Source: Cyclospora cayetanensis (Eukaryota; Apicomplexa; Conoidasida; Eucoccidiorida; Eimeriidae). From it: DNA of 64,000 nt. The notes beneath the pieces are model-generated. The model did no database searches and was not told the DNA's origin. It was given only the letters and a program-made list of their open reading frames with translations. This document shows, one piece after another, positions 50,478-63,128 of this stretch. A program made the position numbers and the translations under genes. Each line of letters starts with the position of its first letter. Position 1 is the stretch's first letter. The stretch lies in assembly GCF_002999335.1 (NCBI RefSeq), contig NW_020312602.1, positions 62,001 to 126,000 of the forward strand, read 5' to 3'.

Positions 50478-53400
50478 TCATTCTAGATGGGAAGCCATCT
50501 GGCTTGAGACTGAACAGTAGAAGAAAGCACTGACCATGTGGACTGGCATTGTAGCAGGGGCAGCGTCAGGCTTTTCACTGCTCTGACACTCTTCGACCTG
50601 CCATCTTGAAGGTGTCCCAGAGACAGCCCTGAGATGGAGCAGTTTGGCCGGATATTTTCTGGCTTGCACATGTGTGGTGCTGAAGTTTATGACCAGGGGG
50701 TCGCTGGGAACGCAATGCGCAGCCCATGAACCCCTCTTTTCTTCGCGGTGAGTCTCCTTTTCGCCTTCATCAGGAGGACACCACATTAGTATGAGGGACT
50801 GCCTGCAAATCCCCACGAGGGCGATGGTCTGGGTGTACTCTGGAGGTCCTGCTTCCGCAGCCGCTGATTGATCTGATGCTTGCAAGGCTGCTGACACACC
50901 AAACGCCTTCTGACTGGAGCTTGCTCCTCCTTCGAGAATAGCTGCCGCTGCTGCTGCCGGAACAGTCGGCCACGCAGTGTTAAGGCCTTGGACCAGAACC
51001 TGCTGCTGGACCTGTTGCAGTGCTTTGGCAGCTTCCAAAGGCGGTGCTTGTTGGTAGTGATACTGCTGAAGGGCTGCCAACCCTAGTGACAATAAGGGCC
51101 TCGGATCTTCATTAGGACGCAAGACTCGCAAAATGCCACTCAGCAGGGTGTGGCAGAGTGGCTCTTCTATCGCTGCTTGCTCTTCTGTCAACGTTGGACA
51201 GACCGGAAAAGGCCCGTGTGGTGAGTTTGTCTGAGTACTGCTTAGCGGTGAAACTCCAGGGAGAAAGATAGAGATCTTGCCGGTGCAGTTTGTCTTGGAT
51301 TCCCTCGTCAGCTCGCAAATCGTTGGAGGCAAAAACCCCACAACCAGTCTTAGCTGCTGGCCCTTCTTAATCGTGAACATCTGTACACGTAGCGCCAGCA
51401 GTGCTGGTTCGTACACTCTGCACGTGTTGATATATCGGTTTAAGATGGCTGCCTACTGAACGTCTACCGAATGCACATCGGCTATGAGGACATAAGGGGT
51501 TTTAGCTGCCCAACCCTTCTTACCAGACGATCCTCTGGATGGTGGTGGAGTGTTTGCTGCTGCTGCGGCAGAAACTTCTCCTGCTGGTGCCGGTCCTGCA
51601 CTTTTGCCTGGAATAGCTTGAAAGCTTTGCCCTCCAGGCTGACACCGCAGCGAATGGAGTTGCAGTATGGCAGTGGCTCCAGCAGCACTTCCCGAAGGAC
51701 TAAGCCCTCCGAGACGTCAGCCTTTTGTCCGTTGCTTCCGTTTGTTACTGGGGACGCGGTGAACCACACAGTACCAAGACGCGCAGTACCTTTAGGCGGT
51801 GTGACTGTTCCCTCCGTCGCCGCTGCCTCTCCATGGCTCTCGCCTTTGGAGCTCAAACGAAAACATGGGGGCTTTGTTTCAATGCAAAAGTCCACGATAA
51901 GTGGTTCAGCATCAGAACGCTGTGTGGCTGTCAATGCTGTAATAGGCGTCGGACCTGCACCAGTTCTGGTGGCACTGGTAGCAACATGAGGACCAGGCAT
52001 AGTGCCAGTACGCTGCTGCTCAACGCTATGAAGCTTTGCATCCGATGCCGTGTATAGTGGCTGCTGGGAATACGGCCAAACCAATGGAAAAGCTGATGTA
52101 GTGTTTCTAAAAGTCTTTTCCTTCTGCTTGTCTACTGCGCTGGACGTGCACCCGACTACAGCTTGACCTTTGCCTGATTCTGTCCGTGATGCGAATCCAT
52201 GCTGCATCGTTTGCTGCTGCTGCCTTTGCGATTCAGTTTCATGTGTCGTTACTTGGGTGCTCGACCCCACCGGTGTCGTCTGCCCCGAAGGGCATTCAGC
52301 TGCAGGTGATGCGTCGTGTGCTGCAAAGGCCTTCCCTGCAGCGAGAGGTACTGCGTGGGCTATAGCTCTCAGCCTGTGAACTCCCGTGGCTGCCAACAAG
52401 AGTCCACAGTGAAGGGATACTTCCAGGCTCTCAAAAGGAGCCAGAATCGCTTTACACGGCTCTATGCGGGGTGCACAGGAGAGTGGTGGGATCACCTCGG
52501 TAAGGAGTGTTTCCGCTCTATCTCCACGGATGGGGCCCAAAGCACTAGGCCCCTCTCTTTCAGAAAACTGTTCTGGCTTTTTTCTGCGGTTCCCGCTATT
52601 GCTGCCCAGATTGCTGCGTCTGCTGCTGCTCGACTCTTCTTCTGGGCCAGACACAAAGCCTTCTGTAACAACCCTGAGCCCGTCGTTTGCTGCTGCTGTT
52701 CGTCCTTGTCTAAGTGGTTCTGGTTCAGCAAACTCGTCTTCCACTTGCTCGTATGTGGCAGCAGCAGGAGAGTCAGCATGTTTAATCACGTTTGCTTTCG
52801 GTACAGCTGCGTCGTGGGGTGTTTGTCCGGCTGGCACAGAGGCCCTGTGAGTCCGTAGGACTACTGAGGCAGCTGCAATGCCCCTTGCCTCAGCAGAAAG
52901 CGGCATCCACTCCCTCACAAAGTATTCCTGTGGTGGCAGCAGCTCCGTGTCGATCTGTGTTTTTGTCGCTGGAGCCGCATGCGGAGTCGGTGCCACCCCT
53001 TCAGCCCTATTATTTAGGGATATTGCAGCATCTTTTGCTTTAGAAGGCATCGCGGCAGCACTTTGGTGTGTGGCACCTTCAGGTGCTGTTATTTCGGCCC
53101 TCAGAGCTGTTTCTATCTCCATCGCCATTTTCGGTGCTGATCTGGGTGCACTAGCAGCTTCTTGCTCGGGCCTCTCTTCCATGGGCTTAAGTGGCGGTTC
53201 GATTTCTTGGTGCTGATCTTCTTTTGGGGCATGCTCCTCATTTGCCATGTGTGAAGTCGTTGATGCCATGGCTTCTGCCACTATTCCAGCTAGCACTTCC
53301 CACCCGCGGCTGCCCTCTTCTATGCCGGCATCCGCCGCTGCTGTCGCTGCCTCTGTCGCCTTCAGAGCCGCCTCCTCAGCAGCTGCAGCAGCTTCAGCCG

Positions 53401-56400
53401 CTGCAGCTACTAGAGCTGATGACAGAGAGGGTGCCTTGCTTGTTTGCAGCATCCCTGGCTTTCTCGGAGGCGCAGGGCTTGACGAATGAGACGCTACTGT
53501 GGCCGCTTCTGCTTTTGCTGCTGCTGCAGCTGCGACGCTTGCCGCAGCTGCAGCCTCACGTGCAGCTTCTACTGCGCGCTGTCGCAGTGCCTCAAGGGCA
53601 GCATCCCGTACTGCTGCAGCTTGCTGGAGTCGCTGCTGCAGCATTCTTTGCATTTCCCAGAGGCCGAGATCAAAGAGCGACCAGTTGACTTGCAGCCATT
53701 GGTTACTGTTGTTTTCCACTTTAAAGTTCACACGCACTTCTTCGTCGTGCCTCTGTCGGCGTAGCTTTTGCCGGGTCTCGTTTTGCTGCTTCTGCTGCTG
53801 CTCCTCGGCGGTTGCTGCAGTCGCGAAAAGCCATTCTGTGTTTTTCTTGGTGCCTTTTAGTGGCAGCAGTAAAGCGGTTTTTCGATAGCAAGCTACAACA
53901 CCGCTCCGCTGGAGTGCTGTCTGCTCCTTCTGCAGCTGTGCCGCAATGAGGGGCTGCTGCAGGCTTATCTGCGCAGTAATAAGCGGCGGCTCGCACTCGC
54001 GGTAACGGATTGATTTCTGCAGTGGTGGCAGGAGCAACAAGGATCCACAAACCGGAATTTTTACTGGGATCAGCACCTGGCACTGCTCCTGTGCCCATTG
54101 GGGGTCCTTCAACGGAAGCTGCAGATGCTCGGATGGCGCTAAGCCAAGCCTAAGCATGCCTTCATAGTCCGCAGGCACTGCACCAAAAATTTCGATGGCC
54201 AGGAGCACGGCTTGGTGCTGCTGCAGCTCACATGGGGTTTCAGGATGTGGAATGATCAGCACGCCATCTTCAGTCATCCTTAGCAGCTGCTGCCGCCGCT
54301 GCCGCCCGGCAGCGGCCTGTAGGGTATACACACCAGACTTTGTCTTGAAGGCCAGAGACTGTGCAGCAGATGTGTGCGGCAACAATTGTTTCAGCTCCGA
54401 AGGAGCCTTGAAGGATGCCGCTTGAATCAGCAAGGCTTCTGCTGTCAGCGATGAAGCATAGCCTATTTCAATACTGTTTGCGCTGTTGAGGCTGTTGGTG
54501 GTGGGAGTGCTGGAGCAGGAGGATCTACGCGCCGTTCCCAATACAAGGCTGCGGCTGTTGCTGCAACTCCACTCTGCATTGGCTCCACTGCAATCCGGGC
54601 ACATGCTGGCTCCTACTGGCCTCCCCTCTTCGTACAAGCTGGGGTGTCGAATGGCTGACGCATGTAGCTGCCGCTTCTGCAGCGACTGCTGCGGCGCTTG
54701 CCCTGTGAATGCCTCTACCTGAAGAGCTCCAGGTATCGGAGAGTTGTTAATGGCTAGGAGGTACACGAACGCAGAGTCACCTCCGGCATGCAGCTTCGGA
54801 AGCGCCAGCTCTTGTGATCCCTCACTATTTCCCCGCGAATTGGAAACACCGCACTCCAAGGCACCCCACGTGCCAATACCGCTAGCCTGAAGTACTTCAA
54901 CAGCCTCTACTCCCCAGTCTAATTCCTCGCTGGCACTTGTACACTCGATGTCTCTGTTAATGCTCCTAATTCTGGCGATGTTACAGCTCCCTTTGCGTGC
55001 GGCCAGGTCGCTATGCTGTTTGCCATGCCTGCCCTTGCAGCTGGCGCTGTTGTGCATGCGGCAAGCGCTACTTCTGCTGCCGTTATTGGTCACGTTGCTG
55101 ACGCAGCTAGGCGATTTTCGTTGCTGTCTGTTCTCAAACGGTGTTTGCTTGTGCTCCTGTTTAATATGAGTGTGCTGCTCTACAGCTGCATCAGGGTGCG
55201 TGCTTGAGCGCTCCTGGCTCTTGTTTTGTCGAGTTCGCTGCTGTAGAAGACATGCAGCGGCCACTAGTTGATGTTGGGTGAACAGTGCGTATGTGACGGA
55301 GACGCCGCTGCAGGCGCCGGCCAGAGAAACCTGCAGGGGCACCAGCAGGCTGTCTCCCTTGCAGAAAGCCTTGGTTTCCAAGCGGGTGCCAGCACAGAGG
55401 CCGACGCAGCAAATATCTACATTCACTGAGCTTCTTTCTCGCAGGATAGACTCAGCCGGACTCAGGGAGACTAGCAAGCCGCCCTGGTCACTTTGACAAC
55501 TATGAGGTCCCTCCCCACAAGCGCTGTGCCGCAACTGGTCTTGCTCCTGCTCCTTATGATGCATTGGTGCTAAGGACGTCCACCGTATCTTGGTTGGAAT
55601 ATCGGAGTCGTTGTACACCGTTAGCTGCTTTTTCAGCATCATTGGTTGCCTTAAAAAGAGTCGGGGAAGCTCCAAAAGGTGCGAGCTTAGGCGAAGTTTT
55701 GGAAGCGTGACTTTCGCCCTTATGGATACTACCACAGGTTGTCCTCCTTCTAAGGTTTCTACCTGCAAGCTCACACACTATGCAGTTGCCAAGTTAAAGG
55801 GTGCTTTGGGGACGAAAATCCACCTGCAAAGCTGGTGCCCCCTTACAAAAATATGTGAGTCAATTTCTTGGGGGTGAGACGCCCGCAATATCAGCAAAAA
55901 CACGCCATGTCCTCCAGGGGGTAGTACAACATGCCCTGGATACGCTATTACCCGGCCAGACATGCCAATCACTGCTGCCAAAGGTTTTCTCAGACCCTGT
56001 TGCAATGTTTGCTGCTGTTTCCACGCTTTCAAGTGATGCAGAAGGACGTTTTGTTGCTGCTGTTGCACTTCTTCGCCGCCACCTACAGCGCATACAGGGT
56101 GGGCTGCGAACAGGTCTGCTTGTTGGCTGACGGCTACACTTTCGAGGCTTCTAGGTGTGTTATTGGGCATGAAGGTTTTATTGCACAATGCAGGGCCCTC
56201 CGTTTCAAGTTCGCACCAGCACGCGCAGTTTCCGCATGGAGAGCAGCAGCGAAGTCCGCTGCTGCTTCTTCTGCGGCTTTCTCAGCGTGTGAGAGGAAGG
56301 GCTCTGCCGTCTGTAGGGACTCGTCTACGCATAGACACTGGATGCAGGATCGCAGCCTGGACGTCTCCGGTTCTTCTTTTCCTGGTAGAACTTTGGGGTT

Positions 56401-59400
56401 TGCAAGTGGGGCGGCTTCCCCAACGCTGCACGTGGGATCCGCCGATTCCGTGCCTTTTTCTGTGCTTGGCTCACAGACTGCGGTCGCCGGTGGGGCAAAG
56501 GCCCCCGCGGAGGGGCCCCTGAGAAGGCAGGAACCAAAGTGGCAGGGAAACTCGCCTGCCATCGATTGCATCTCCAGCGTCGCTCCCTGGGCTGTTGCAG
56601 CATCTGCGGTGGTTTCGCTACTGAGGATGCGGATGCGAGCGATGGCGGGAGCCGGTGCGGGATTGTAGAGCAACAGGGCGCGCGTTGTCCTGCTATGTGC
56701 TCGCACCTAAACAGGAATAAGACACACAGCCAACATGTGCTGCAAGAGGCTCAAGAAAAGCTTTGCCCCCCGACCAGCTCGCTGCCTGTAGCTTCACGTA
56801 AACGAGGTACTTCGTTGTGTTTTCAGTGAAGGGCCAAAAACGTTGTACCGTCCCGAAATCGAGGACAGGCGGCCAACTTGCAGATACACGAGGAACAGCC
56901 ACTTCAACAGACACTGGGTAGCTCAAGCGCGCTTGTTCTACAAGCTCTGCTTCGTCCGGCTCTGCACTGTCTTCTGAGGCCGGAGGGAGCACGGATATAG
57001 CAACGCTCGCGGAGAATGAGCCACAACAGAGTGGCAGCACCCGAAGAATGAGTGCCTCTTCCGCTCCAGGGCAGAGAGGGGTCCCTCCTTTTGGGGAAAT
57101 GCAAAAGTACCCGAATGGCTGAGGTCCTAGACCCACGACCTGCGGAAGCAAACGTGCTCAGTGCATACAGTGCAGTAACACGAAGCTGGATGTACAGGGG
57201 GGGCACAAGTGACGGGCTAGGGTCTACACTTGCCAAGTCTTGTTCTCGTTGCAGCGCCTCCAGCTGTTCTTCGTCGACACGGAGAAGCCACGCCGTCTTA
57301 GGGTCCTCGCCAGGTGGCTTGCCGCTGCTCGAACTGCCACAGCACGCGTAGGGGATCCTCCACCGGGCCTTCAAGCCCCTAACGTCGCGTCGCACTGCCA
57401 AACGCACTTTAGAACGTCCCTCGTTTCGAGCTCTTAAGGCGATACTCTGCACGACTCCAGGTCTGAGGCGCGCAACATAAGGTGCTGTTCCTTCAGGAAG
57501 GGGCCCGAGCAGCACCACACGGGGGCGATCTATTTTGAGGCGCATCTGGAATCGCAGCATCTCCCACTCTCTCTGCTCTGCTTCCGCAGCTTGAGATGTC
57601 TCCACGGCTTGAGTGCAGGAAGTTCCATTCGGCTGACGACATATCTTCTTGGGAGTAGCGAGGAGCGGCATCCAGCGCAGGGGTGGTGCCGCCATGCTAT
57701 CGTTCGTATCGCGTTGCATATTTATCTCTTTGGCATTTAAGCAGGGGCAGCTTGGAGCACTCAGACCCTTCAGGTAGACCAAAGGAGAGAGGAGAGCACA
57801 CTTAAGGACTCCCATCATCTACAACGCACGAGCAACACAGGCACACATTATCATACAAGGCAATGCAAAGGGACAAGAAAAAAGTCCCCAGAGGGGGAGA
57901 AGGATCTGAGGAGCTTCACCTAAACTGTACACACCCGAAGGGAGACCCAGCAGCAGAACGAATCAATTCTATCTTCCATGCCATTGCTTTCTGGGGAGTC
58001 TGAGAGTGTGCGCGGTAGCAGTCTTGGGTCCGCTACAAGGCGGAACGAACAGCTCTCCTTGGCTTGAAGGAAAACTTCCTTTGGCGACACTGAAAAGGCC
58101 TCAGATAAGGATGTGATAAAGGGTGGTTCCGGTGCTGTTGCGAACAAGTCGGTGCTTGTGAGGTGCTCGGAGATAGTGGTTGTATCGTGGTGCCATGCAA
58201 GGCGAATGGGCAGTGCCCCTTCGTTGCAAAGCGTGAGGGTTTGGACAATCCTTGGGCCCTGTGGCTGTAAAACCGCAAAGAACCCAATGCCCCTTATGGC
58301 TTTAGTACTTGCGTGGCTAGCTCAACGGTACATAAAGCTGGAGCATGTCTGGCTGAGGCATGGCTGGGTACAGAGGCTATTTCAGCTTCGTACTAAGGTA
58401 TATCCAAAGTCAACGACTTGTGGAAACAGAGTTTCTTTGGCCGTCAGGCAAAGCGCAGTCTCGTACGACTCCTGAAGCTGCCGCAACTCATCCTCTTGTA
58501 GTGCGCCTGCAGGCCGTGTTATCGCACCTGCTGCTAACCCTATTCCAGCTGCGTTGTCGCATGCCAGGGCTGGTGTCTGAGTACCAGCTCCTCCTAATAG
58601 CGTATGCCCTTGGGGAATCTGTTGATCTACCAGGGGTGTGAGTAGTTCCATGGGCAACTGAGTGCCACAGAACTCCTTTAGAGTGAGCGCGGCCGCGTCG
58701 GCGATCCCTTGCAGTTCAACCACGCCAAGCGGCTCAGGCCGAGCCTCGGCAGAGACCTTTCGTTCGGAAAGAATAAGCAACAGGGTAGCTCTAAAAAGAC
58801 CAGGTTCTCTTGGGGAAAATCGGATAGAGAGTGACGGGTCCTTCCGCCCTTGCAGCAAGAGCACCTCTCGTTCTGCTACCATGAACGTATCCTCGTCCTT
58901 TCGCCTGCCATGATTTAAAAGGAAGCTTATACAATCAGCTTGTTCTGCTGCTTTGGAGGCTTTTAACAGAGGGGATGGATCTTCAGCGTGCTGACAACAT
59001 GGGGCCGGCTTTGCTGGTACTATGAAGGTCCTCAAAGCAGCATTGCCCCCCTTATGATGTATCGTTAACCTGAGAACCGCCAACACCCAAATCTCCTGAG
59101 CCAACCTCTTCAAAAAAGGTAACATCAAAACTAGTAGCCCACGTATGTGTGAGGTCGTCGACTTTGAGCACTGTGCTAAAACGGGGTTTTTTAGGGCGAC
59201 ATGTTTGCTGAAAGCAGAATGGATGGTGGGCTGTACAGAGGGGATCCTCTTAACATCGCTAAAGACTTTAAGAAATGCATGCGCAACCGTACTGAGAACC
59301 GGAATGCAACAGCTGCACGCACGCAAAATGATCTTTGTGTTCTTGTGGTCCTAAGATGGTTGAATTCTGTGGAGCTTTCCTTACTCCCGGCAGGTCGACT

Positions 59401-61024
59401 CTCCGGGGCGCACAGCGCCAAAATGGAGGACACGAGGCAAAGAAAGTAACACGGGAGGTTCCTTGCGAGCAATAATCTGAGGAAAAGTCATTTGCCAAGA
59501 TATAACTTGATCACAGATTTTAGCAGTGCATGTTTTGGGGCCGGGGCAGCCAGATTCACTATCCCTGGCAGTGAGTTAGAAGACTGCCACAAGTTTCCAC
59601 AGAAATCGGTGCAGCGTATTAGCTAAAGTCTGCCCAAGTGAGCCCTTGAGGATGCATCTGGTGCACAAGGCATAGCAAAGCCTGGATTCATAACTTTGAG
59701 GAGAAGCTCTCGGGGCAGGACGCGGGAGGATATACCGGAATAGCGAACGCGCCCTTCTCGGTGTGTAGCTCTATGAAGCCAGTTGCATCAGGAGCGGAAG
59801 AAGTTGCAGAGAAGGAAACCAAGAACTGTGCAGTCATAAAACTATCGAAAGCTGAGTGCTTTAGTGTCGGATTGGCCACAGGTATTAGTGGCATCAAACT
59901 GTGGGATAGTAGCCACAACGTTGTAGCTTCCCTTGCACAAGGGGAAGCCACTATTCCAACAACTGTGATTCAGCGCCTTTTTCTGCACTAGAGAGCACTT
60001 ACACAATGAGGGACTCGACAAGCTGCCTACCTGGACGCACATTCCCGTCGCTATCGCTCCGAAGACCCGACACCCATTTGGCGACTTTTGGTTGCGACTA
60101 TACGGTTCTTGTGTGAGAGCTCCATCTCGATGATACGCTGGAAGAGAGAGCCGAAATGGGCTTTTGGAGTCTATTTCGAGGCGCAATCGCCTCCTGACGT
60201 TCTCACGATTACGAAGGACAACTTTTTTTGTGTATGCAATTCCTTGAACCACTTTGTCAAAGACCTGCAATATGGCACCCCACGATTGACCTAGAGAGGA
60301 TACAAATGTGAACAAACCGCTCGTCCTACCAGCAGTTTCTTTTGCAATTCTCTACTATCCTTCTTTAATCGTCGTACTCACAATGGAATCCGGAATAACT
60401 AAGAACGGGCATTCATCAGGTGTACTGGATATTGAATTTCGGGGATTCCTCAAGGACAGTCGGCAGGGTACAAGGTGCTCATGGGGAGGCACACATCCTT
60501 TCCCATAGTTTAACAATGTGCTTTCCTGAATGAGTTCCCGAAAAGCAAAGCAAAGCTTAGTCGCTGCCGTAGTAAGTAAAGTGTATCTTGAACGGGACGG
60601 AGATTGCCTTCATCGGCATCGGAAGGGGTAAGGTACCTAGACCACTAAAATATGTGCGTCAGACCTTGGAATCACTACCTGTAAAACACACATATACTGG
60701 AGATTAGCGTGAATTTACTACAATTTGCATCTACAGTGAATGGAAGTACCACCTTGACTACGTTTTGTTTATTGTCATTATTTTTTGGACTATCCCAGTG
60801 CTTGTGGTTTTACAAGCCAGCTTTGTCTAAGAAAAACAAAAACAACGAAATCATGATTGCTTAACGCTGTGGCCGACGTCAAAGACGTCAGGTATGTACT
60901 TCACGGTGGAGCGATACACTGTGAAAGTATGCAAAATTTCGGGCCAGTACCTTAATTGGACTGTGGGCCTGCGCACTAAGTAGGGTGGAGCTTTTCGTTT
61001 CCTCATTCACTGCATATTGCATGA
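50478..61024 (-). CDS. Giant ASH/Hydin-type (MSP-fold) axonemal protein
   Basis: I read repeated immunoglobulin-like ASH modules, recognised by strand patterns such as FDKVVQGIAYTKKVVLRN (60.2 kb), VVDFGYTLVRS (58.4 kb), VLDFGTVQRFWPFTENTTKY (56.8 kb), RALLLYNPAPAPAIARIRI (56.6 kb), LFLRQPMMLKKQLTVYNDSD (55.65 kb) and LEVSLHCGLLLAATGVHRL (52.4 kb). Exons include about 60375-60480, ~60040-60295, ~59745-59850, 58.38-59.3 kb, 57.95-58.3 kb, 56.9-57.8 kb, ~56.15-56.70 kb, 55847-~56.1 kb, a huge 51524-55762 exon (1,413 codons) and 50478-51380 ending in a stop. The 55847/55762 and 51524/51380 joins are phase 0 and continue beta strands. The big exon carries a long Ala/Glu-rich helical stretch (53.3-53.65 kb). 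Relatives (Hydin, CFAP47, CFAP65, DLEC1) are cilium or axoneme proteins; flagellated microgametes would need one. The exact orthologue and 5' end are unresolved; an ATG at about 61022 is a possible start. Confidence 0.75.
53300..53650 (-). other. Ala-rich helical insert in the ASH protein
   Basis: Around 115 residues are dominated by Ala with spaced Glu and Arg (for example AAREAAAAASVAAAAAAKA), in two blocks separated by a Pro/Ser linker. It looks like a long single alpha helix or coiled coil between ASH modules. The codons are mostly GCT/GCA/GCG on the minus strand. Confidence 0.7.
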
Positions 61025-62013
61025 GACCTACCCTCGCCTCGTACGGCCAGATTCGATGAATCTTTCGGGGTTTGCTCACGAGCAGAGTGATTTTTACGGG
61101 AGCAGCTGGCCCGCTTTAGGGTTATGTCGCCATTATAAGGCTGCAAACGGTCTGAGTCCAATATCTTGTCCATTTGCAAGCCACAACGACCATTGCTGAA
61201 GCCTGTGGCGTATCGATCCGCAATGTCAGTCGCAGTGACACGAGTGCATTTGCTGATAGTGAAGAAGCTACCGAGCGCACAAAAAGTATTCTGCTTTCTT
61301 GCGGTGTTGGCCTGTTTCAGCATACACTAAGCATTGTGGGAACCTTGAGTAGGGCAATGCAGGAAACTGATACTCTTTCGAGAAGCATGCAACTTTTGTG
61401 ATCTTTGATCATGCGCCTCTCCCGGCGCAAACCCTCAATTAAGATATATTCAAGTCTCAATCATATGTGAATAGAAATGGTGCCTCCAAGTCTAAGCTGT
61501 ATTCTTGTAGGGTTGTTATATGCCTATGTGAATCCCCTGGAGCGCTGCCTCTGCGCGGTGCAGTCTCATAGGAGTATCCAGGAGGCTCCACCAGTTAATG
61601 AGCAAATAAATTAGCGATCTCAATCGAAATTCTGACGACTATTTGAAAATATTGGCATCTCTGTTGAACCAAGCACTTCAATGGCATATCTCTAGCTTAT
61701 GAACGGACGGCAGGTCGTGGGGACTGGTGACCCCTTCTCAATGGCGAAACACTTGAGAACAAGAAGATACAGAAACATTTCCTCGTGTAATTATTACTGA
61801 AAAAACATCATCTGTTTGCCGCGAAAACGAAATAGCACGAACTGCCCTGGCGAGAGTCCGTTGGGGTGTACATACTCGTGTGCTCGCTATCATAATCATT
61901 GTTGGTGTCTAATCCATATGCTCCGCTCCTTCACCCATTCGGCCAAATTTCGGTGCTTCCGAATTACTGAACTGTGCAGGTGCCCCTTTCCTCTAGACTG
62001 CACGGCTTCATCG
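61025..62013. other. Divergent region between ASH gene and plus-strand membrane gene
   Basis: Open frames on both strands (for instance plus 61174-61401) carry no recognised motif. The region probably holds the 5' ends of two divergent genes. Confidence 0.35.
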
Positions 62014-62289
62014 ATGTTTGTCGGCGGCCCAGAGGACATTCCAATTGAGGGGGATGAGTTCGAAAAATCCAAGCCGAGAGTACTTTCCATCGCGGGATAC
62101 AGCTTGCTTTCCCTGATTGCCCATTTTTTCGTTCAAGATGTAAGAAAGATTGTTTCTACGCCATCATGTGTCTCATTCACCCAGCTGCTTAGGTAGGAGG
62201 AGCCTTGGCCATGGCAATTCTCGGCGGCTTGCTGTATTATTACTGTAGGAAGCCAACTCATCTTAGCATCACGCTGGCATTAGGCATGA
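62014..62289 (+). CDS. Exons of a small membrane protein (partial model)
   Basis: Exon 62014-62139 begins at an ATG, encodes an acidic N-terminus (PEDIPIEGDEFEKSKPRV) and a first hydrophobic helix (LSIAGYSLLSLIAHFFV), and ends at a GTAAGA donor in phase 0. Exon 62193-62289 follows a GCTTAG acceptor in phase 0, encodes a second hydrophobic helix (GGALAMAILGGLLYYYC), and ends at a GTAAGT donor in phase 1. A further exon near 62608-62637 and another at 62701-62790 are possible but were not joined. Two helices separated by about ten residues suggest a hairpin membrane protein. No family is recognised. Confidence 0.45.
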
Positions 62290-63128
62290 GTAAGTACTGA
62301 CATTAGAGGCGCTTGCGCCAGAGCTTAGTGAGCTCGTAAAGTACAGGCCTGGCAATACTATTCATGAGCGGCTTTATCTGGTTCAGTATCTTGTTGTCCA
62401 CGCATCTAGTAAGCTGCATTATACAACGTGAACGACGGTTGATATGCAGTTCGTTTACTGAACAGCAAGTGTGGCTAGCAGACACCGTTACAAAACTAGA
62501 GTAAGCATACAAAGAACGCGAGGATGCAGAATCAAAAACAATATTTGAGTGCAGGCTCATTGTGTATGTGCTTGACTTTTGCGCCTCTTGTCTGGCGTTG
62601 TTCCAGCTCCAGTATGTCTTCGACTCGCCAACCTACCGTAGGTCGCTATCTGATTGATCGCAAGTCAAGATGAATCCCAAAGAATAATGTGTACCAATAG
62701 GTGGACCGCGTTCTTTCCTTCCACGATGGGCTGAACCTGCTACTCGTAGCGACGGTTGGAGGGGGTGGTCTCCATTTCAGGTACACGGTACTGCATTACT
62801 CAAAGCAACTTGGCCTTATAAGCAACGCGATCAGGGAGAAGGGCAGCGCCTTGGAGGATGGCAGTAACATTGCTCGCGTCTGTACTAAGACGAATGGCTG
62901 CCCCAGCTGGGAAGCACTTGGGAACTCAAGTCAAGACAGACATCTGTAATATTCTTGAAATCACAAAGAACTTGTCCGACGGACGGTTGACTCCAAAATG
63001 CATTCATGTATAAAGTGGCTTGAGGTATCGATGGAACCAGGTTACTAATGGGGCAAGTTACCCAAATTATGATAATACACCCAAAGAATGCCGGGAATCC
63101 ATTTAAAGACGCATTTTTTGCTGAACCG
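62290..63128. other. Downstream region with possible further exons
   Basis: It probably holds the remaining exons of the plus-strand membrane protein and the 3' UTR of Hip (minus). A plus-strand frame at 62701-62949 starts after a CCAATAG acceptor-like site, but its phase does not fit the last firm donor. Confidence 0.3.

Noticed and set aside
51725..54098. Several plus-strand frames of 80-180 codons
   Set aside because: They are antisense to the 1,413-codon ASH exon, and their Cys/Leu/Ser-rich content comes from complementing Ala, Gln and Glu codons.
58305..58335. TGGCTAGCTCAACGGTA, resembling a tRNA D-arm
   Set aside because: There is no acceptor stem, anticodon arm or T-arm at the right spacing, and it lies within the ASH gene.
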